A stretch of DNA of 64,000 nucleotides, from positions 23,270,867 to 23,334,866 of the forward strand of contig NC_092525.1 of assembly GCF_037038585.1 (NCBI RefSeq), written 5' to 3'. This document shows positions 27,690 to 39,964 of this stretch, piece after piece. Below the pieces are notes generated by a model. It was not told the origin of the DNA. It did not search any database and saw nothing but the letters and a program-made list of their open reading frames with translations. The position numbers and the translations under genes are program-made. This DNA is from Patagioenas fasciata. Lineage: Eukaryota; Chordata; Aves; Columbiformes; Columbidae. Position 1 is the stretch's first letter, and each line of letters begins with the position of its first letter.

Positions 27690-28620
27690 TTATTAGAAAT
27701 ATTTGGAGGAGATTCTGCAACTCTCCTAGTCCATCTATTTCTGTGCTTCACTGTTCTTACCATATAACACTTTCCAAATATTTGTTTGACATCCTTTCCT
27801 ATCCACAGACACTCATTTCTCCCCTTTCACAGGTGGTTTCTTTTGAACTCATCAGCCCAAATTGATCTTAGCTTTTCCTTTCAGGTAATATTTTACAGAG
27901 CCCTGGACGTCATTTTCAGTGGTTTCCTCTGAACACTCTCCAAATGTGCCACAAATTTCTGTTAGTGTGATAACCAGAACTGGATGCAAAATCCTTGTAC
28001 TGATTTCATAATAGCAAGGAATTGTTGACTAATACTCTGTTTATATTGCACTGTGGACACAGTTCTTTTTCTGCTGAACTGCTCCTTAAGTGGCTATTCT
28101 CATGCTGTATGTTTATAATGGATTTATTCCTGCCCAAGTCAAACATTTCCTTTTCACAATTAATTTAATCTAGATTTTTAAACTGTTTCTCCAGTTCATT
28201 GTGAGTTGTAGTTCTGTCATCTAACGTAATCACATCCACTTCCAGATTCTTCTCATCTGTAAATCTAATAGGCACAGGCTCTAATCAGCCATCCTGAGCA
28301 TTAAGGCATTAATATGCACATTAAAAATACAACCTGGATGAGAGTCCCCTTGATAGAGGTTCCCAGTTTGACAGTGAGCCATTGACAGCTTTTCTGTGGA
28401 AATGAGCGTCAACCAGTAACTGTGGGGAGAGCACGCTTCCATTCATGAAAACGTCACTTGATATTGTGTCAAAAAGCTTTGCTGAAGTCTGGACTCTGTG
28501 GCAATGAATGTTAATACCTTACTCATAAGATCTGAATCCCTGCTCTAAAAGGAGATTGGGTTGATTTGACATGATTAGTTGTCAGCCTGTTGCGAACTAT
28601 AAAACGAAAGTAACTCCAAA
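27690..28620 (-). mobile_element. Fossil CR1/L3-type LINE fragment
   Basis: Read on the minus strand, 28466-28490 gives the reverse-transcriptase block DFSKAF, then one extra base, then GAC AC (the DT of DFSKAFDT), so the frame is broken. On the plus strand the blocks come in the order known from the reverse complement of CR1/L3 elements: a CAGTTTGACAGTGAGCCATTG block with TCAACCAGT after it (28365-28418), then TGTCAAAAAGCTTTGCTGAAG, then AAGGAGATTGGGTTGATTTG (about 28550). The region 27890-28330 also resembles the same ORF2 part (CCAGAACTGGATGCAAAAT, TCATCTGTAAATCTAATAG). It is heavily mutated, has no open frame, and is an old immobile copy. The borders are approximate. Confidence 0.68.
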
Positions 28621-29987
28621 TGTGTTGAAGTTCTGGTAGTGCATCATTCCTTTCTGACTCGTAGTTCCAAATCAGCTTCTTGATTGAGGAAGGCAGGGAG
28701 AGAACCTAACACAGGTTTTGAACGTTTGGGATCATTAGAGCTCTGTAAATATCTGGGGAGCAGCCTGGGGATTCAGCAGAATGTTTTAGCTCATGGTCTG
28801 TACTATACAATGTCTGTAACCACAAAGAAGAATCTACGTAGGCAATTGTTTAAACTAATCCAGAGAGTTAAATACTTCTGAATCAAGTTGAGCTAGGTTA
28901 TATCTTTCTTCTGCATGGGTATGAAGTGAGAGAGGTTGTGTGTGCAGGGAAAGCCAGATCAGAACCCCTGCGCAGAGCAGTTGAACAAAAGCAGAGTAGC
29001 TGAAAGGGCAGCTTGTGGGTGGCTCAGCAAAGGCGACGGCAGTACAAAGTCAGGAGATGCTGAAAGCATGGAAGAGAGTGGCAAAGTCACCCTCTGTGAG
29101 GGAAAAGGACAGCTTCCAAGCTACCCGGGAAATGTTCTTTTTCTGCTGCTTGCTTTGTTGTAAATACACAAAAGTAATGTGTTGTCATTTACTTGTGGTT
29201 CCTTCCAGTAAGAAAACCTCGCTGTGTGAAGCCATCATGTGGTTTCAGCAGTGCTCTGAAGACACGCAAAGACACACTATGTACAGCTGAGAGTGTGTTA
29301 GCTAAATTATATGTACAGCATCAAACTGCAATGAAGAGAGAATATCAAGAACCAGTTGTAAAGATTTAGGAAAAAACAGGGGGGTTTAGGACAACTGCAA
29401 TGTGCTGAGTGTTGGTGCGTTAAAGAAAATACCTTACTTGGACATGAATAGATAAAATAATAATTCGTTTTCAGGTGGTGGTTGTTGTTATGAACTTGCA
29501 TCTGTAAATGAAAGATATAAAAGCAACTTTTAAATGGTTGGTTTCTCACTGCAGCCTTGGGCTTGTTTCTTAGCATACAGAGCATTGCTTTGCTGCTGCT
29601 TGGACTTTTACCCTTTCATCAGTCACCTTCCAGTTTGTTTCCTCTCAGTCATTTTTAATAGAATGCCTTTTTGATTACAGAAAATTGGTTGATACACTGC
29701 TCTAATGAAAATGCTAGACAAATGCTCCTTCTTGGAACTGACATCAGGAATGTTATACAAGACATTCTTAAATATGCTGGCAGCTGCCCTGAATGTAATG
29801 AAATCATGGAAATTAGAAGTATTGCACTCTCTGTGTGGCCAGCTCAGGACTGTTCTCAGTATGTTACCACTTTTGCTGTGAATTTCAAAAGGAATCACTT
29901 TTCGTGATTTTTTTTTTCTTGGGACATTCTTCAACATGCTTGTAATTCCCACAATCAGGAAAATTATCCTGATCTTCTGAGGTACTA

Positions 29988-30008
29988 TTTTATTTATTTA
30001 TTTATTTG
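29988..30008. repeat. (TTTA)n microsatellite
   Basis: About five TTTA units in the large intron. Confidence 0.85.
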
Positions 30009-33000
30009 TAATTGCACACAATTCCTCATGGCTACATCCCTTTGTACCACACTAAATCATTTCTCTTCCAGCAGCGCGTTTACAGTCTCCAGAAGGTTGA
30101 TAACATTTCTGGTGGAAGTGCATGTGTAGGATGAAATCCTATTCCTACTGAAGCCAGCAGTAAAATTCCCACAAACTTAAGTGGTTCGGATTTCACATGT
30201 AGTTTTTTTAGTCTTCTCTTGTATGACATTTTAGTTAATCCTTAATGCATTCTTAGTATAGTAGGGATCTAAATGCAGAAAAGTAGAAGAGTAGCAATGA
30301 TGCATATTCTGTGTTTCACCAGCACCTTTCCATGTAAGGAGGTTAAAGGAGCTTATGAAAGACAGGTGGGACCTGCTGCAGAGCACAAGGGATAGATATT
30401 ATTTTAATTCTTCTGAAGTGCAGAAAAAGTGGAAGGGAAAGACCTTATCTCTGTGGCAATGTGTATGTCTGTATAAATGGAAGGACTATCCTGGCTTTCA
30501 TGTTGCCTTCTCTTCATCCGTGTTTTTATTCACCTATTGCTTCTCTGTAGCATTTCAGTGTATTATCATCAGAGATTCTGATTTTGAATTTTCCAAGATG
30601 AATCTAATTTTCTTTACTTGGTTTTTAGTGTTCGAGATTCTTCCATAGTTTCTTTGTTGGAGGCTTACAAAAGTTCCTGAAGTAATTGTAGTTGTGTTAA
30701 TTTGAAGTAATATTATTCATTAATTAATAGCAGTATTAAGCAAGAGTCAACAAAATGAAAACTTTGCCCAGATTCATATGCTGTTGCTTAACACTTGCTA
30801 TCGGAAGTAGCAAGTGGCTCGAGGATGATGAGCACTGAAAGGGACCAGGGCTGCGTCGGCTACTGGGAAAGAAGGCACAGAAACCTGTTTCCAGCTGCTT
30901 TGTTCTCCTTTTCTGTTCAGCATGAACGTTCTGTTCCAGAGTGGCCAGAGAGATGTGAGGGTTTTCTTTACGTGTTCTGGTTTGGGTTTATTCATTGCAA
31001 CAGACTTGCAAAAAAAGCCTTTCCAGAATGCAGGATGGCAGGGACTTGGGCTGAGGGGTGCCTTGTACTGGAGGAAGAGTCATGGGGATGCTCAGTGAGC
31101 AAACCAGCTGTTTTGAAAGGATGACGTGGAGATGGCACAGGGCAGCTACATCACTTCTGTCTTGTTGTGATGGTCGGATTTACCAGATGCTGCTGTTGGA
31201 ACAACGCAGAGATGGCTTACAAAAGAAAGCCTGATAACACTTGTAGGTGTAGTGTATGGTGTAGACATGTGTTAGAAACAGATTTCCATGTGCGTGATGT
31301 GACGCAAACAAGATTGTTTCTGGCATGAAAAGCCTTCAGTTGAGACATCAAATTATTAAGAATACTATGGCCAGAAGCTTTCGTAATAAATTACTGTAAA
31401 CTCATGAAAGATTGATTTTTTTTTTTTTTAATTTTAGAGAAAATAAATCAACGGTATAAATTCAGCTCTATTACAGTTTCAAACAGGAGACTGACTCCTG
31501 AAGTATTATCCACTTTCTGCAAGTATCACCTATGAACCTGTATATAAAAGGTTAAATGTTTGCAGACAGTCTTTGCCTTAAGTTCAGACACAAATTACTA
31601 TTTTTACTTTACATTCTCTTGATGAGGATAATGATAAACATCTGTCACTTTGCTGCTTAGCCAACTAAGAATCTTATTGCAATCTGTAATTTAAACAGTG
31701 AAGGGGAAAAAAATACATGGACAAACTGTACTTTATATAGATAGCGAAGAAGAAAAGAAAGAGAATAGAAGTCAAATGCAGGAGAACTGAGAAGCGGGCA
31801 TTTTCAGTCTGCAGTTACTTGGCTAAAATCTGTGGATATATGATAGATGTATGATTTTTCCATTTATTTGATATTTCACAGGGAAAATTACCGTTAGTTT
31901 CTTTTCAGACATGGAGACTGAGGAAAATACTTCATTGGCATGCTGTGACTTTTTGGCATATGCAGTTTATTAGCAAAATGATTAAGGGTAGTGTGTCTAC
32001 GGGTGTGTCTACTGTTTTCATCGGGAGCTCTTTCAGTGTCCTCTCCAGTTCCAACATTTTTAGGAATCACTGCTAATTATTTTAAAGTCCACACATCAGC
32101 TAGTTTTCCAGTAATTCATCTGTATTTAAAAACAATTTGAACTTTTGAAACTTCTTGTACAAACAGTTTTGTTTCTAAATGGTGCATTGGATCATATTTC
32201 TTAACAAAACTATAATTTAACAAATCAGAAGCACTTCTATTTCATTTAGATTCGACTGATCAAGCCATAGTTTACAAGGAGTGAGTATGAAGTGGTCTAC
32301 CTGCTAATGCTGCATGAGCAGAAGCAGACCCTGTGTTAGGAGATGAAACTGGGAATCTCTTTGTGGCCCACCAAGGATGGGTTGCACGCAGGGAGAAGCC
32401 CTTTGGTGTCACGTTTGCATATCTCGCTCTAATGGTCTTTTGCTAATGGGTAAGCTACCAATTGCAACTGCTCAGGGAATCTGTAAAGAACTAGTGGTGT
32501 GTAAATTTTAGCTAAATGCTATTTTGTAAATGGAGTTGTGCCGACAGGGGTCTGGCTGGTATATAACTAGTTCTCGTTATTGAGTTATTCAGTTTTTGCA
32601 GGTGATTTTTGTTTCTCCATGTTATGCCTCTTAGGTACCAACAGAACAGGTTTAGATTTTATAGTTCTTGCTAATAGGGCTTTGGTGGTCATTTTCAGGG
32701 AGTATTGTATGTCAGAGTTTGGGGAAAGGATGTTGTTCTTTGTACTTTCCAGGTTGAAATTCCATTCTTTTGGCATCTTTGAGCTTCAGAAAGCGGTCTG
32801 ATTTTTACCAAAAAACTGCTATTTTTTTTTTTTTTAGATTTTCTTATATTAATGCAGGCCAGACCAAAGCAAAGTACATACCTTTTAGCTTTCAGTTTTA
32901 GTTCCTGGTATTTTCTTTAATTAGGTCAGCTGTTTACATATAAAGAAGGTTTTTTTCTGTCTAATGAAAAAGAGACCTCTAATACATAATCCAGTCTATG

Positions 33001-33600
33001 TTATGCTGAGCCGTGAGCACTGGAACCAATGATGCTTTTGCTGTTATCCTTCATAAATCCTTTGTTTATATAGGTGCTATTCACATCTAACAAGTCTTAG
33101 GCTGAAGTGTGGAATTTGTCACAACTGAGTCAGTCTTAAATAACAGCGAGGTTTTTTACCCGTAGGAGGGTAAATTTCAAAATCCAAACCTATGGTGCTG
33201 CTGTCTTGCATGTGTCAATCTGGCTGAATCTGAATGGTAAAAGATTTGATAATAAGTACTGCAGTAAGTGATCTGAGATAATTTCTTGGGTTTTCATTTA
33301 CCATCACACGTCTTTGTCTGAAAACTTGCTTTAATACAAAATTACAATTTTGTGTGGAAATATATAATGTACTTTGTGAAAAAGGCCTTGCATCTCATAT
33401 TGCATTAACCTCTAAAAGTCCAGATTTCATGACGTTAAACACTAATGTTAAACAGGCCAGCGCTTCATATTTTATCCACCAGACATTCTTTGTATGAGTT
33501 ACATTGCTGGATTACTTCGGTGTAAGTCCAGGTTTTTTCACCAATATATTTCCAATTTACTGCAGTCTGAGAGACTTTTTTTTTTTTTTCTTCCATGTAG

Positions 33601-33765
33601 ACTGAAAATGATGAGAATGGCCAAGCAGACAATTTTTCAATGGACCCCCAGCTGGAGAGACAGGTGGAGACAATTCGAAATCTTGTGGACTCCTACATGT
33701 CTATTATTAACAAATGTATCCGAGACTTGATACCAAAAACAATCATGCATCTTATGATCAATAAT
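33601..33765 (+). CDS. DNM3: DNM3 coding exon: first half of the GED (stalk/BSE)
   Basis: The 165-base, phase 0-0 exon encodes 55 residues, starting [20 protein letters not shown] and ending [12 protein letters not shown]. The first dozen residues are the variable acidic linker after the PH domain. From [15 protein letters not shown] onward it is the GTPase effector domain, whose helices join the stalk and bundle-signalling element, drive assembly into rings and stimulate GTP hydrolysis. [20 protein letters not shown] is the dynamin-3 version; dynamin 1 has AIVNKTVRDLMPK at this place, from family knowledge. The acceptor follows a T-rich tract and ends ATGTAG; the donor is GTAAGT. The exon is intact, with no frame break. 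Confidence 0.97.
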
Positions 33766-36700
33766 GTAAGTAACAACCAGGTTTCTATATTATTTTAATA
33801 CATCTGTAAAATCTCTTATGCTCCTACAAACACACCTCTTGAATATAGCAGCAACAACAGCATATACTAAAGAGAAGAACACATTCCTGTAAACGTGATG
33901 CTCTTAGACAAAATATTCCAATCTTTTGTAGTAGTATTAAGGTCCGCAGCCTTCTGAAAGGCTGGCACACTGCCTTGAGTGTTCACTCCAAATGCTAAAT
34001 TAATTTACATCTTAATCAAAGCAAAAGTTATTATTTAAAGGTAAATCAAGGATATTTTGTACTTTTTTCTGTCTTGCTTTTGGTATAACAGGAAAAGGGA
34101 GTTGGAAGCTCCATCTAGGCAGCCTGTGAGAGCAGAGGAGTAGAACTGCGCTTGCTTGATTTTCAGTCTGTAGCCCTTTGTCATGGTTTCGTGAAGCAGT
34201 TCTTATTTTATTTGAATTTCTTTATACTTTCAAGTTACCATTTTCAAGGAATAAATCTAGAAGCCTTGGACACTGTTGTTTAGATAAGCAGATGTGGTTG
34301 GTTGATTTATTGTGTCTGTCTTTCTTAGATGTGAAGATTATTTGGTTAAATAAATGGCTTTGAGATACCAGTGTTTTTCCACCACACTAGTGTATCAGCC
34401 TCTGCTTTCTGGCAGAGTTTGGAATGGACCTTGTTGAAAATTAAGCTGAGTATTAGTGCCACTGCTGCCATATATATTAAGAATGGAGAGCACAGTTCCT
34501 GTTAGTTACAGGTAGCACCTCTTCTGTGAGGTCATCCATTGCTTTTTAAAATACAATATGCTATAAGGCAAATCTGTTTAGAAAGCACCATTTACTTTTG
34601 ACACAGAGCCACCTCTAGCCTTAGTCTGATGGATTTCATTAGTCCTGTGGAATTTGTGTTGCACTTAAGAGTTAAGTGCTTGGACAGGAAATTTAAATGA
34701 GATTTCCTGGTACATATAATATAAGCAGAATTTTTGCAGGAGGTGAGAGATATTCCACTAACTTCTTTAGGTTTAGGGGTGTCAGGCTTCAAATAAGGCT
34801 CTAATCATGGGTGAGATTTTACAAAAGAGCACGGGAACAATGGAACTGCCTTTTTTTTTTTTCTTCTGAAATCAGCCATGCTCTCAAATTTATAGGGTGA
34901 GCATGTTCCCTCTGCTCTTTCCAGATCACAGCTAGCAACTTGCTCCTTCAGCTTAGCACAACTTCAGTGCCTTTTGAAAGGGCTGGATTTTAGGTCTCAT
35001 TTCATAAACTGCAGAGTTCGGTGTGTGGTTCCTTTTGAAAGTTTATATTACATTTTCTGCCACTCACCTCCTCATATGGAATAGTTTAGGGGTCTCTGAA
35101 GTGGGTGCTTTACTCAGAAGTAGAATACTTCAAGATTTTGTACTTCCAGTCTCATCGGCTGTTATGTTGGTAAAGTCTGCCATGCTGGCTGACCATGGCA
35201 CACAGAAACATCATACTTAAAATATCGTCTACCTTTCAATTGACCTCATAGTCCATAGCAGTGTTTGGGCTTGTTAGAATGAGCTCAGACCCACATTTCA
35301 ATGCTAGAATTTAAATTTGTGACAAAGAATCAAAACATTTTAAAGGACTGTGAAGAGTGAGACTAGAAACATTAATGCACTTGTTTCTGTGAAGCATAGG
35401 CAGTAAAATACCATATTAAAAACAATAGATAAAAATATAAATTTTTTAAAATCAGTGCTATTCAAAAGAGAAAGAAATGCTTGAGTTAAAACTGTTGAGC
35501 CGTGTCAAGAGTTCGTGTAACAATCTGGAAAGCAGTGGAGCTGTGATGGAAAGCGGGTCCTGTTAAGTAGCATGTGTGTTCCTTGGAGTCTTCAGAAGTC
35601 AAACCCATCCATCAGGAGTTAAGAGAAAACACCCATCCTCCCCCTTGATGAGCATGTTCTGTACTTTCTGCTGCCCCATCATGTTGCCTCCAAAACTCTG
35701 GAAACAAATTGATCCCAAGGAGTTTGTTTCCATGACAATTGTAACCTCTTAAGTCCTCTTAGAACTTCCTTTCTGCTTTGTGGGCCTGTAAATGAACACT
35801 TGTAATTCAAGGGAAGTATCAAATTCGAACTCAGTGTACAGAAAATAATTAGATGCTGTCCCTAAGCATATTTGAGGCCTAAGCCTAGATTGTTCCATTC
35901 CAAATGCATCCCTTATTTTTCCCTTAGGGTGGAGGTTGATTACCTTAAAAGAAAATGCATTTACCACACAGAACTGCATTGAGTTACTATTAGCAAATCA
36001 AACACGCACAAACAAAACACACATTTCAGAATTTGTGCCTCATGGTGCCTAGGTATTGTAGATTATACAAGAGGGGTGGTCTTACACTGGACAGTGTACA
36101 CTCCATAGGCAGTGCTGATATTAATCTCAGCTGAGTAGAAAAACTCCTAAGTGCTTGTTAATACAAAACTTAAGGAACGGACTGTGTTTGTGTTTGAGGC
36201 AGTGATGCGTGTTATAGTCTGAATGAAGTTGTGAGCCCACCTTACTTCACTTTGGAGTGACAGGGCAGGCTTTGCGGCACTGACCTTTTGGATGCTTGCT
36301 ATGGTTTGGCTTTGACCACAGGTCTGATGTCTGTGAAGGAAAATGTTTTAAACCATTCCTGTGAGTCTGTTTTCTAGAAGGAGCAAAGGCATGAGTAAGT
36401 GTCACTTTTCCTTCCTTTTTCAAGCTGGAGAAAGTGGCTATTGTGGAAGATCTTCCTCTGTCTAGTACAGTGCAGAAGGAAGGAGCTTGATCCAGGAACT
36501 GTCCTTACCACAGCAGTCTTCCCCTTCCAGAGGAGTTGAGGGAGTTACTTGAGTCTTGCTAGTGGCAGACAGGGATCTCTAATTATAATTGTCACAGGCT
36601 GATTTTTTCAAACAGATATTTGCGGTTTAACAATGCTTTTACAATCAGCTCTGTCCTTAATCTAATTTTAGGACTTCTTCTTCCTCTTTTTTTTTGAAGT

Positions 36701-38139
36701 GATGCCATTAAAATGCTCATTTCATCGAGCAGAATGTGATGCTGTTTAACTATGATATCTGTTTTTAATGTGGAGCTTTTGGCAATCGCGAGGAAAGTAG
36801 TGTACTCTGGCTCTTGATCAGTACCATCTACTGGAAAACAGCATGAGACTCATGGAAAATTTTTGCAGGCTTTGCTAAGAATTTGTGCCTCTCCTGTCGT
36901 ACGTGAATGGGAAATGACAGCCAAGCCCAGGCAATGTAGTTTGTTACTCTGTAAATTCCATCCTGGCCTTCTTTTCATTGCTGGGTGACCACAAAGGGTC
37001 CTGGGTCCATGCAGTTCGGCTGCTCTCACTGACCCTGTCTGAGCACAAACTTTGCCTTAGTCTAGCTGTCAGGACTTAATATGGCTGAACCAGCACAAAC
37101 CCATGACCAAACTGAGCTCAGGTTTATTTAATCAGAATTGTTAGCATCTCCAGCTCAAACAAAAACATTAATAGAGCAAAAAGCCAGATGAAAAATAGAT
37201 CAGAAAAGCAAAGCAAGTCTCAAATGAAAGGATTTAATAGGTCAGCAGTTGGTCTCTTTACCACAGTCTTATTTAATCAGAGTACCTTGAGCTTTTTATC
37301 TCTCCTAATGTGGTCCAGGTTTCTATAACCAGGGCACGCGTAGCAGGAAATCAATATAGCGAATTAGATTGCTTGGAGACTTCTCCCTTCAGTTTGAAAG
37401 TGTGTGGATGGGATATTTAGAATCGGACAAAGTTGTTGGAGATGAAAGATGCCGTCTACAGTAGAGTAAATTGTTGCTAAGAAAATAATTGACAGAGATC
37501 ATATAAAGCCTGAAAATTCCCATTCCTGGGGGAATTTAGTATCTGATGGTGTTGCTAATGGCTGCCATTTAAACCTCAGCCCTTTAGAACTGGATCAGAT
37601 GGCAGCTGACTCCTGGGAGCTGTTGGGAAGCCTGTTTGAAATGAATTGTAACCATAGGTGTCACCTTAGAGACACAGGCCACTGTTAACTCCAACCATGT
37701 CCAGTGTTTCAAAGACAGACACAAAAAAAGGCCACAGTGCATTGTGAAGTGGCTGCACAAAACCATCTCATCCTCACATGTGAATCGTCGTCTTAGAATG
37801 TGGCTTCATAATTGCATTAAGCCCATCACTGTGCAGGCTGCTGCTAGGAGGTCCAGTCCATCCTTTTTCCAGATGCTCTGCCCAGCTGCACGTGCCAGCC
37901 CCTCCTTGGGCCACAGCTTGACCTCAGGCTGCTGCACCGTCTGCTCAGTCCGAGTTCTGATCTGACCAGTAGAATTGATGTAAGGTAGTAGGAGAAACAG
38001 ATTAAATTGAGATAAGTCTGTTTCCTGGTTCCATGGATCTCACACTGTATTTGTTCAGTATTGTATTCTCAAGGGGTTTTTTTAATTACTTTGAGGATTT
38101 TTTTCTTTTTTTTTTTTTTTTTTTGGTGTGATGAAATAG
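33766..38139 (+). other. DNM3: 4.4-kb DNM3 intron within the GED
   Basis: It starts GTAAGT and ends in a long T tract (about 38099-38124) followed by GGTGTGATGAAATAG. I see no gene, RNA gene or recognisable mobile element inside, only AT-rich intronic sequence. Short open frames (for example 37744-37965) show no family signal. Confidence 0.85.
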
Positions 38140-38366
38140 GTAAAAGAATTTATCAATGCAGAGCTATTGGCTCACTTGTATTCTTCTGAGGACCAAAACA
38201 CTCTAATGGAGGAATCGGCTGAACAGGCACAGAGGCGGGATGAAATGCTCCGCATGTACCAAGCTCTAAAGGAAGCCCTGGCAATCATTGGAGATATTAG
38301 CACTAGCACTGTCTCAACCCCTGCACCCCCTCCTGTGGATGACTCTTGGCTTCAGCAGGCCCGCAG
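38140..38366 (+). CDS. DNM3: DNM3 coding exon: second half of GED and start of the proline-rich domain
   Basis: The 227-base exon enters in phase 0 and leaves two bases into a codon. It begins [20 protein letters not shown], continues [20 protein letters not shown], and ends in the linker [20 protein letters not shown] plus a split R. The [20 protein letters not shown] helix is the most conserved part of the GED and carries residues needed for self-assembly and assembly-stimulated GTPase activity. [10 protein letters not shown] opens the proline-rich domain. The donor is GTAAGG. The acceptor dinucleotide AG sits in AAATAG, 15 bases after a run of more than 20 T, a strong pyrimidine tract. The exon looks fully functional. 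Confidence 0.97.
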
Positions 38367-38964
38367 GTAAGGATCCCTGTATCTGTTTTGCAATGAAACT
38401 GAGGACAGGCAGACATTGTCAGCATCAGCAGCCCCCTCCCTATGTGTCTCTTTGGGAAGATGCTCCTCCAGGTCATTTGTGAGGGAAACCTGAATGTTTT
38501 CCCACATACAAATATTTTATGGACATGTACATGAACACCAGAGAGGATATTTGCCTTGTAGAAGACTATCCAGTGGAATTATAGCTTGTCCGATGCTTCA
38601 GATAGCAGCCACATGGCCTCTTCTTGCAAGCTGTTATAATAATTCAGCATCTCAGGCTCCATGTCATAGGAAATCCACTTAACGGAACATTTTTAGAACT
38701 CGATTAAAATCTGTTACATTTACTTCTTTGCTTGTATGTTTATTTCTGGCTATTGTAAGGCATGCTGTCTGTGGGAAAGGTGATTTAAATATGTGTGATG
38801 CTCTCACACTGACAGCAGAGGAAAATGCCAAGAAAATACAATTATCATAGGCATAACAAAGGGTTTAATTTTTGTTTAAAAATTAAAAAACAATAAAATA
38901 AAACCAAACCAAAACCACAAACTCCACCTTACTGAGCTTCTTAAATCTCTTGATATTTCACTAG
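38367..38964 (+). other. DNM3: 598-bp DNM3 intron
   Basis: Short intron from GTAAGG to TTTCACTAG. It has an A-rich patch near 38880-38915. No other feature was seen. Confidence 0.9.
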
Positions 38965-39201
38965 ATCACCTCCTCCAAGTCCCTCAACTCAGAGGAGGCC
39001 CACATTAAGCAATCCCCCAACCAGACCTTTATCTGGCCGAGGACCAGCTCCTGCAATTCCATCTCCAGGCCCCCAGTCAGGGGCTCCCCCGGTACCGTTC
39101 CGTCCAGGACCACTGCCTCCATTTCCAAGTACTGGTGAAGCCCTTGGAGGACCTCCCCAGGTTCCCTCTCGGCCGAGCCGGGCTCCTCCCAGCGTCCCAA
39201 G
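38965..39201 (+). CDS. DNM3: DNM3 coding exon: proline-rich domain
   Basis: The 237-base exon has one base completing R, 78 codons, then AG of a split codon. It begins [20 protein letters not shown]. With the preceding RR this gives the RRSPPPSP box, the counterpart of the dynamin-1 phospho-box (RRSPTSSP) that GSK3/Cdk5 phosphorylate and calcineurin dephosphorylates to control syndapin binding. SH3-ligand motifs follow in order: RPGPLPP at residues 46-52 (class I, RxxPxxP), PSRPSR at 67-72 (PxRPxR, the amphiphysin-type motif, also class II) and PPSVP at 74-78, which gains its basic residue from the next exon. The domain recruits amphiphysin, endophilin and syndapin-type partners to membrane necks. 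The donor GTAAGA directly follows the last base. If the intron is not spliced, translation stops after one arginine (AGG TAA). Confidence 0.97.
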
Positions 39202-39944
39202 GTAAGACGTCTGATCTTCCTAGTGGTGGGCATGGTTCTCTCCCTCTAGCATAACAGACAGATTCTGCACTGTGTCAGAAAGTTGAGCACTGGTGCTGAA
39301 TAAGTCTAGTAACAAAGCAAAATTGGGCATTCCCTGCGGAGAGTCAAAAGGCATTTTGAGGAACCAATTCTTAGCACAAATATGACTTTTTGAAATGATA
39401 GAAAGTTTTTTTCATGAAAGAAAACAAAAAAAAATCCAATCAGTCAATTTGAAGACACTGGATGATTTTACATTAAGAACTCCTGTTCTGGTTGTGTTGT
39501 ACCCACATAGGAGTTCACAGAGAGAGAGAGGTCATCTACCCCTCCACCCAAAGAGGGGCAGGGGTACGACTCCCTCCTCACTTCTGCCATTCTGAGTCCT
39601 CACCAGAGGAAGTAACGGCTCTTCTGGGAGAGAACAAGAACAATCCTCGTAGAACCAGTGGAACAAACTGATAGGAGTCTGATTTTTATTCCACAAGGCA
39701 AGTAATTAACAGCCAGTTGAAAACAGTCCACAGTTATCTAACAGTGAAGGTCATATGGTAGAAAACAATTTGTTAAGGAACAGCATTTTCATGACTCTGT
39801 AGTTTCTTTTTCTTCCCAGGCCTTTTTATTTATCAGTACAACTTAAGGTAGCTGTGCATATTTTATAGTTTTTGGTGGCATAAACTGCTGTTTTTCTATA
39901 TGGCTAAAATGTCCTTAATATTTTCACAATGACATAATACACAT

Positions 39945-39964
39945 GATCACTCATGTGAGTGATC
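39945..39964. repeat. 9-bp perfect inverted repeat
   Basis: GATCACTCA and its complement TGAGTGATC surround a 2-base centre. No known element was recognised; it could form a small hairpin in the intron RNA or be a dimeric protein site. Confidence 0.5.

Larger units (their letters stand above)
2207..33600 (+). other. DNM3: 31.4-kb DNM3 intron (PH to GED)
   Basis: Large intron between the PH-domain exon and the first GED exon. It starts GTAAGT and ends in a T-rich tract (about 33577-33589) followed by TTCCATGTAG. Inside I can support a fossil tRNA-derived SINE near 23.6 kb, a fossil CR1/L3-type LINE at about 27.7-28.6 kb, several simple repeats, two G-rich runs (7273-7302, 8359-8378), an alternating purine-pyrimidine stretch at 10228 and a 9-bp inverted repeat at 20450. 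No further exon was recognised. The longer open frames here (for example 18334-18768 and 19696-20073) show no conserved motif. Confidence 0.85.

Noticed and set aside
2207..33600. The miR-199a-2/miR-214 cluster and the antisense transcript DNM3OS, known inside a DNM3 intron on the opposite strand.
   Set aside because: I read the introns for the complements of the mature miR-199a and miR-214 sequences and found only short partial matches (for example AGACTACTG near 19030) without a hairpin partner. The cluster probably lies in an upstream intron outside this window.
38961..39233. Minus-strand open frame of 90 residues over the proline-rich exon.
   Set aside because: It is the antisense shadow of a GC-rich, proline-coding exon.
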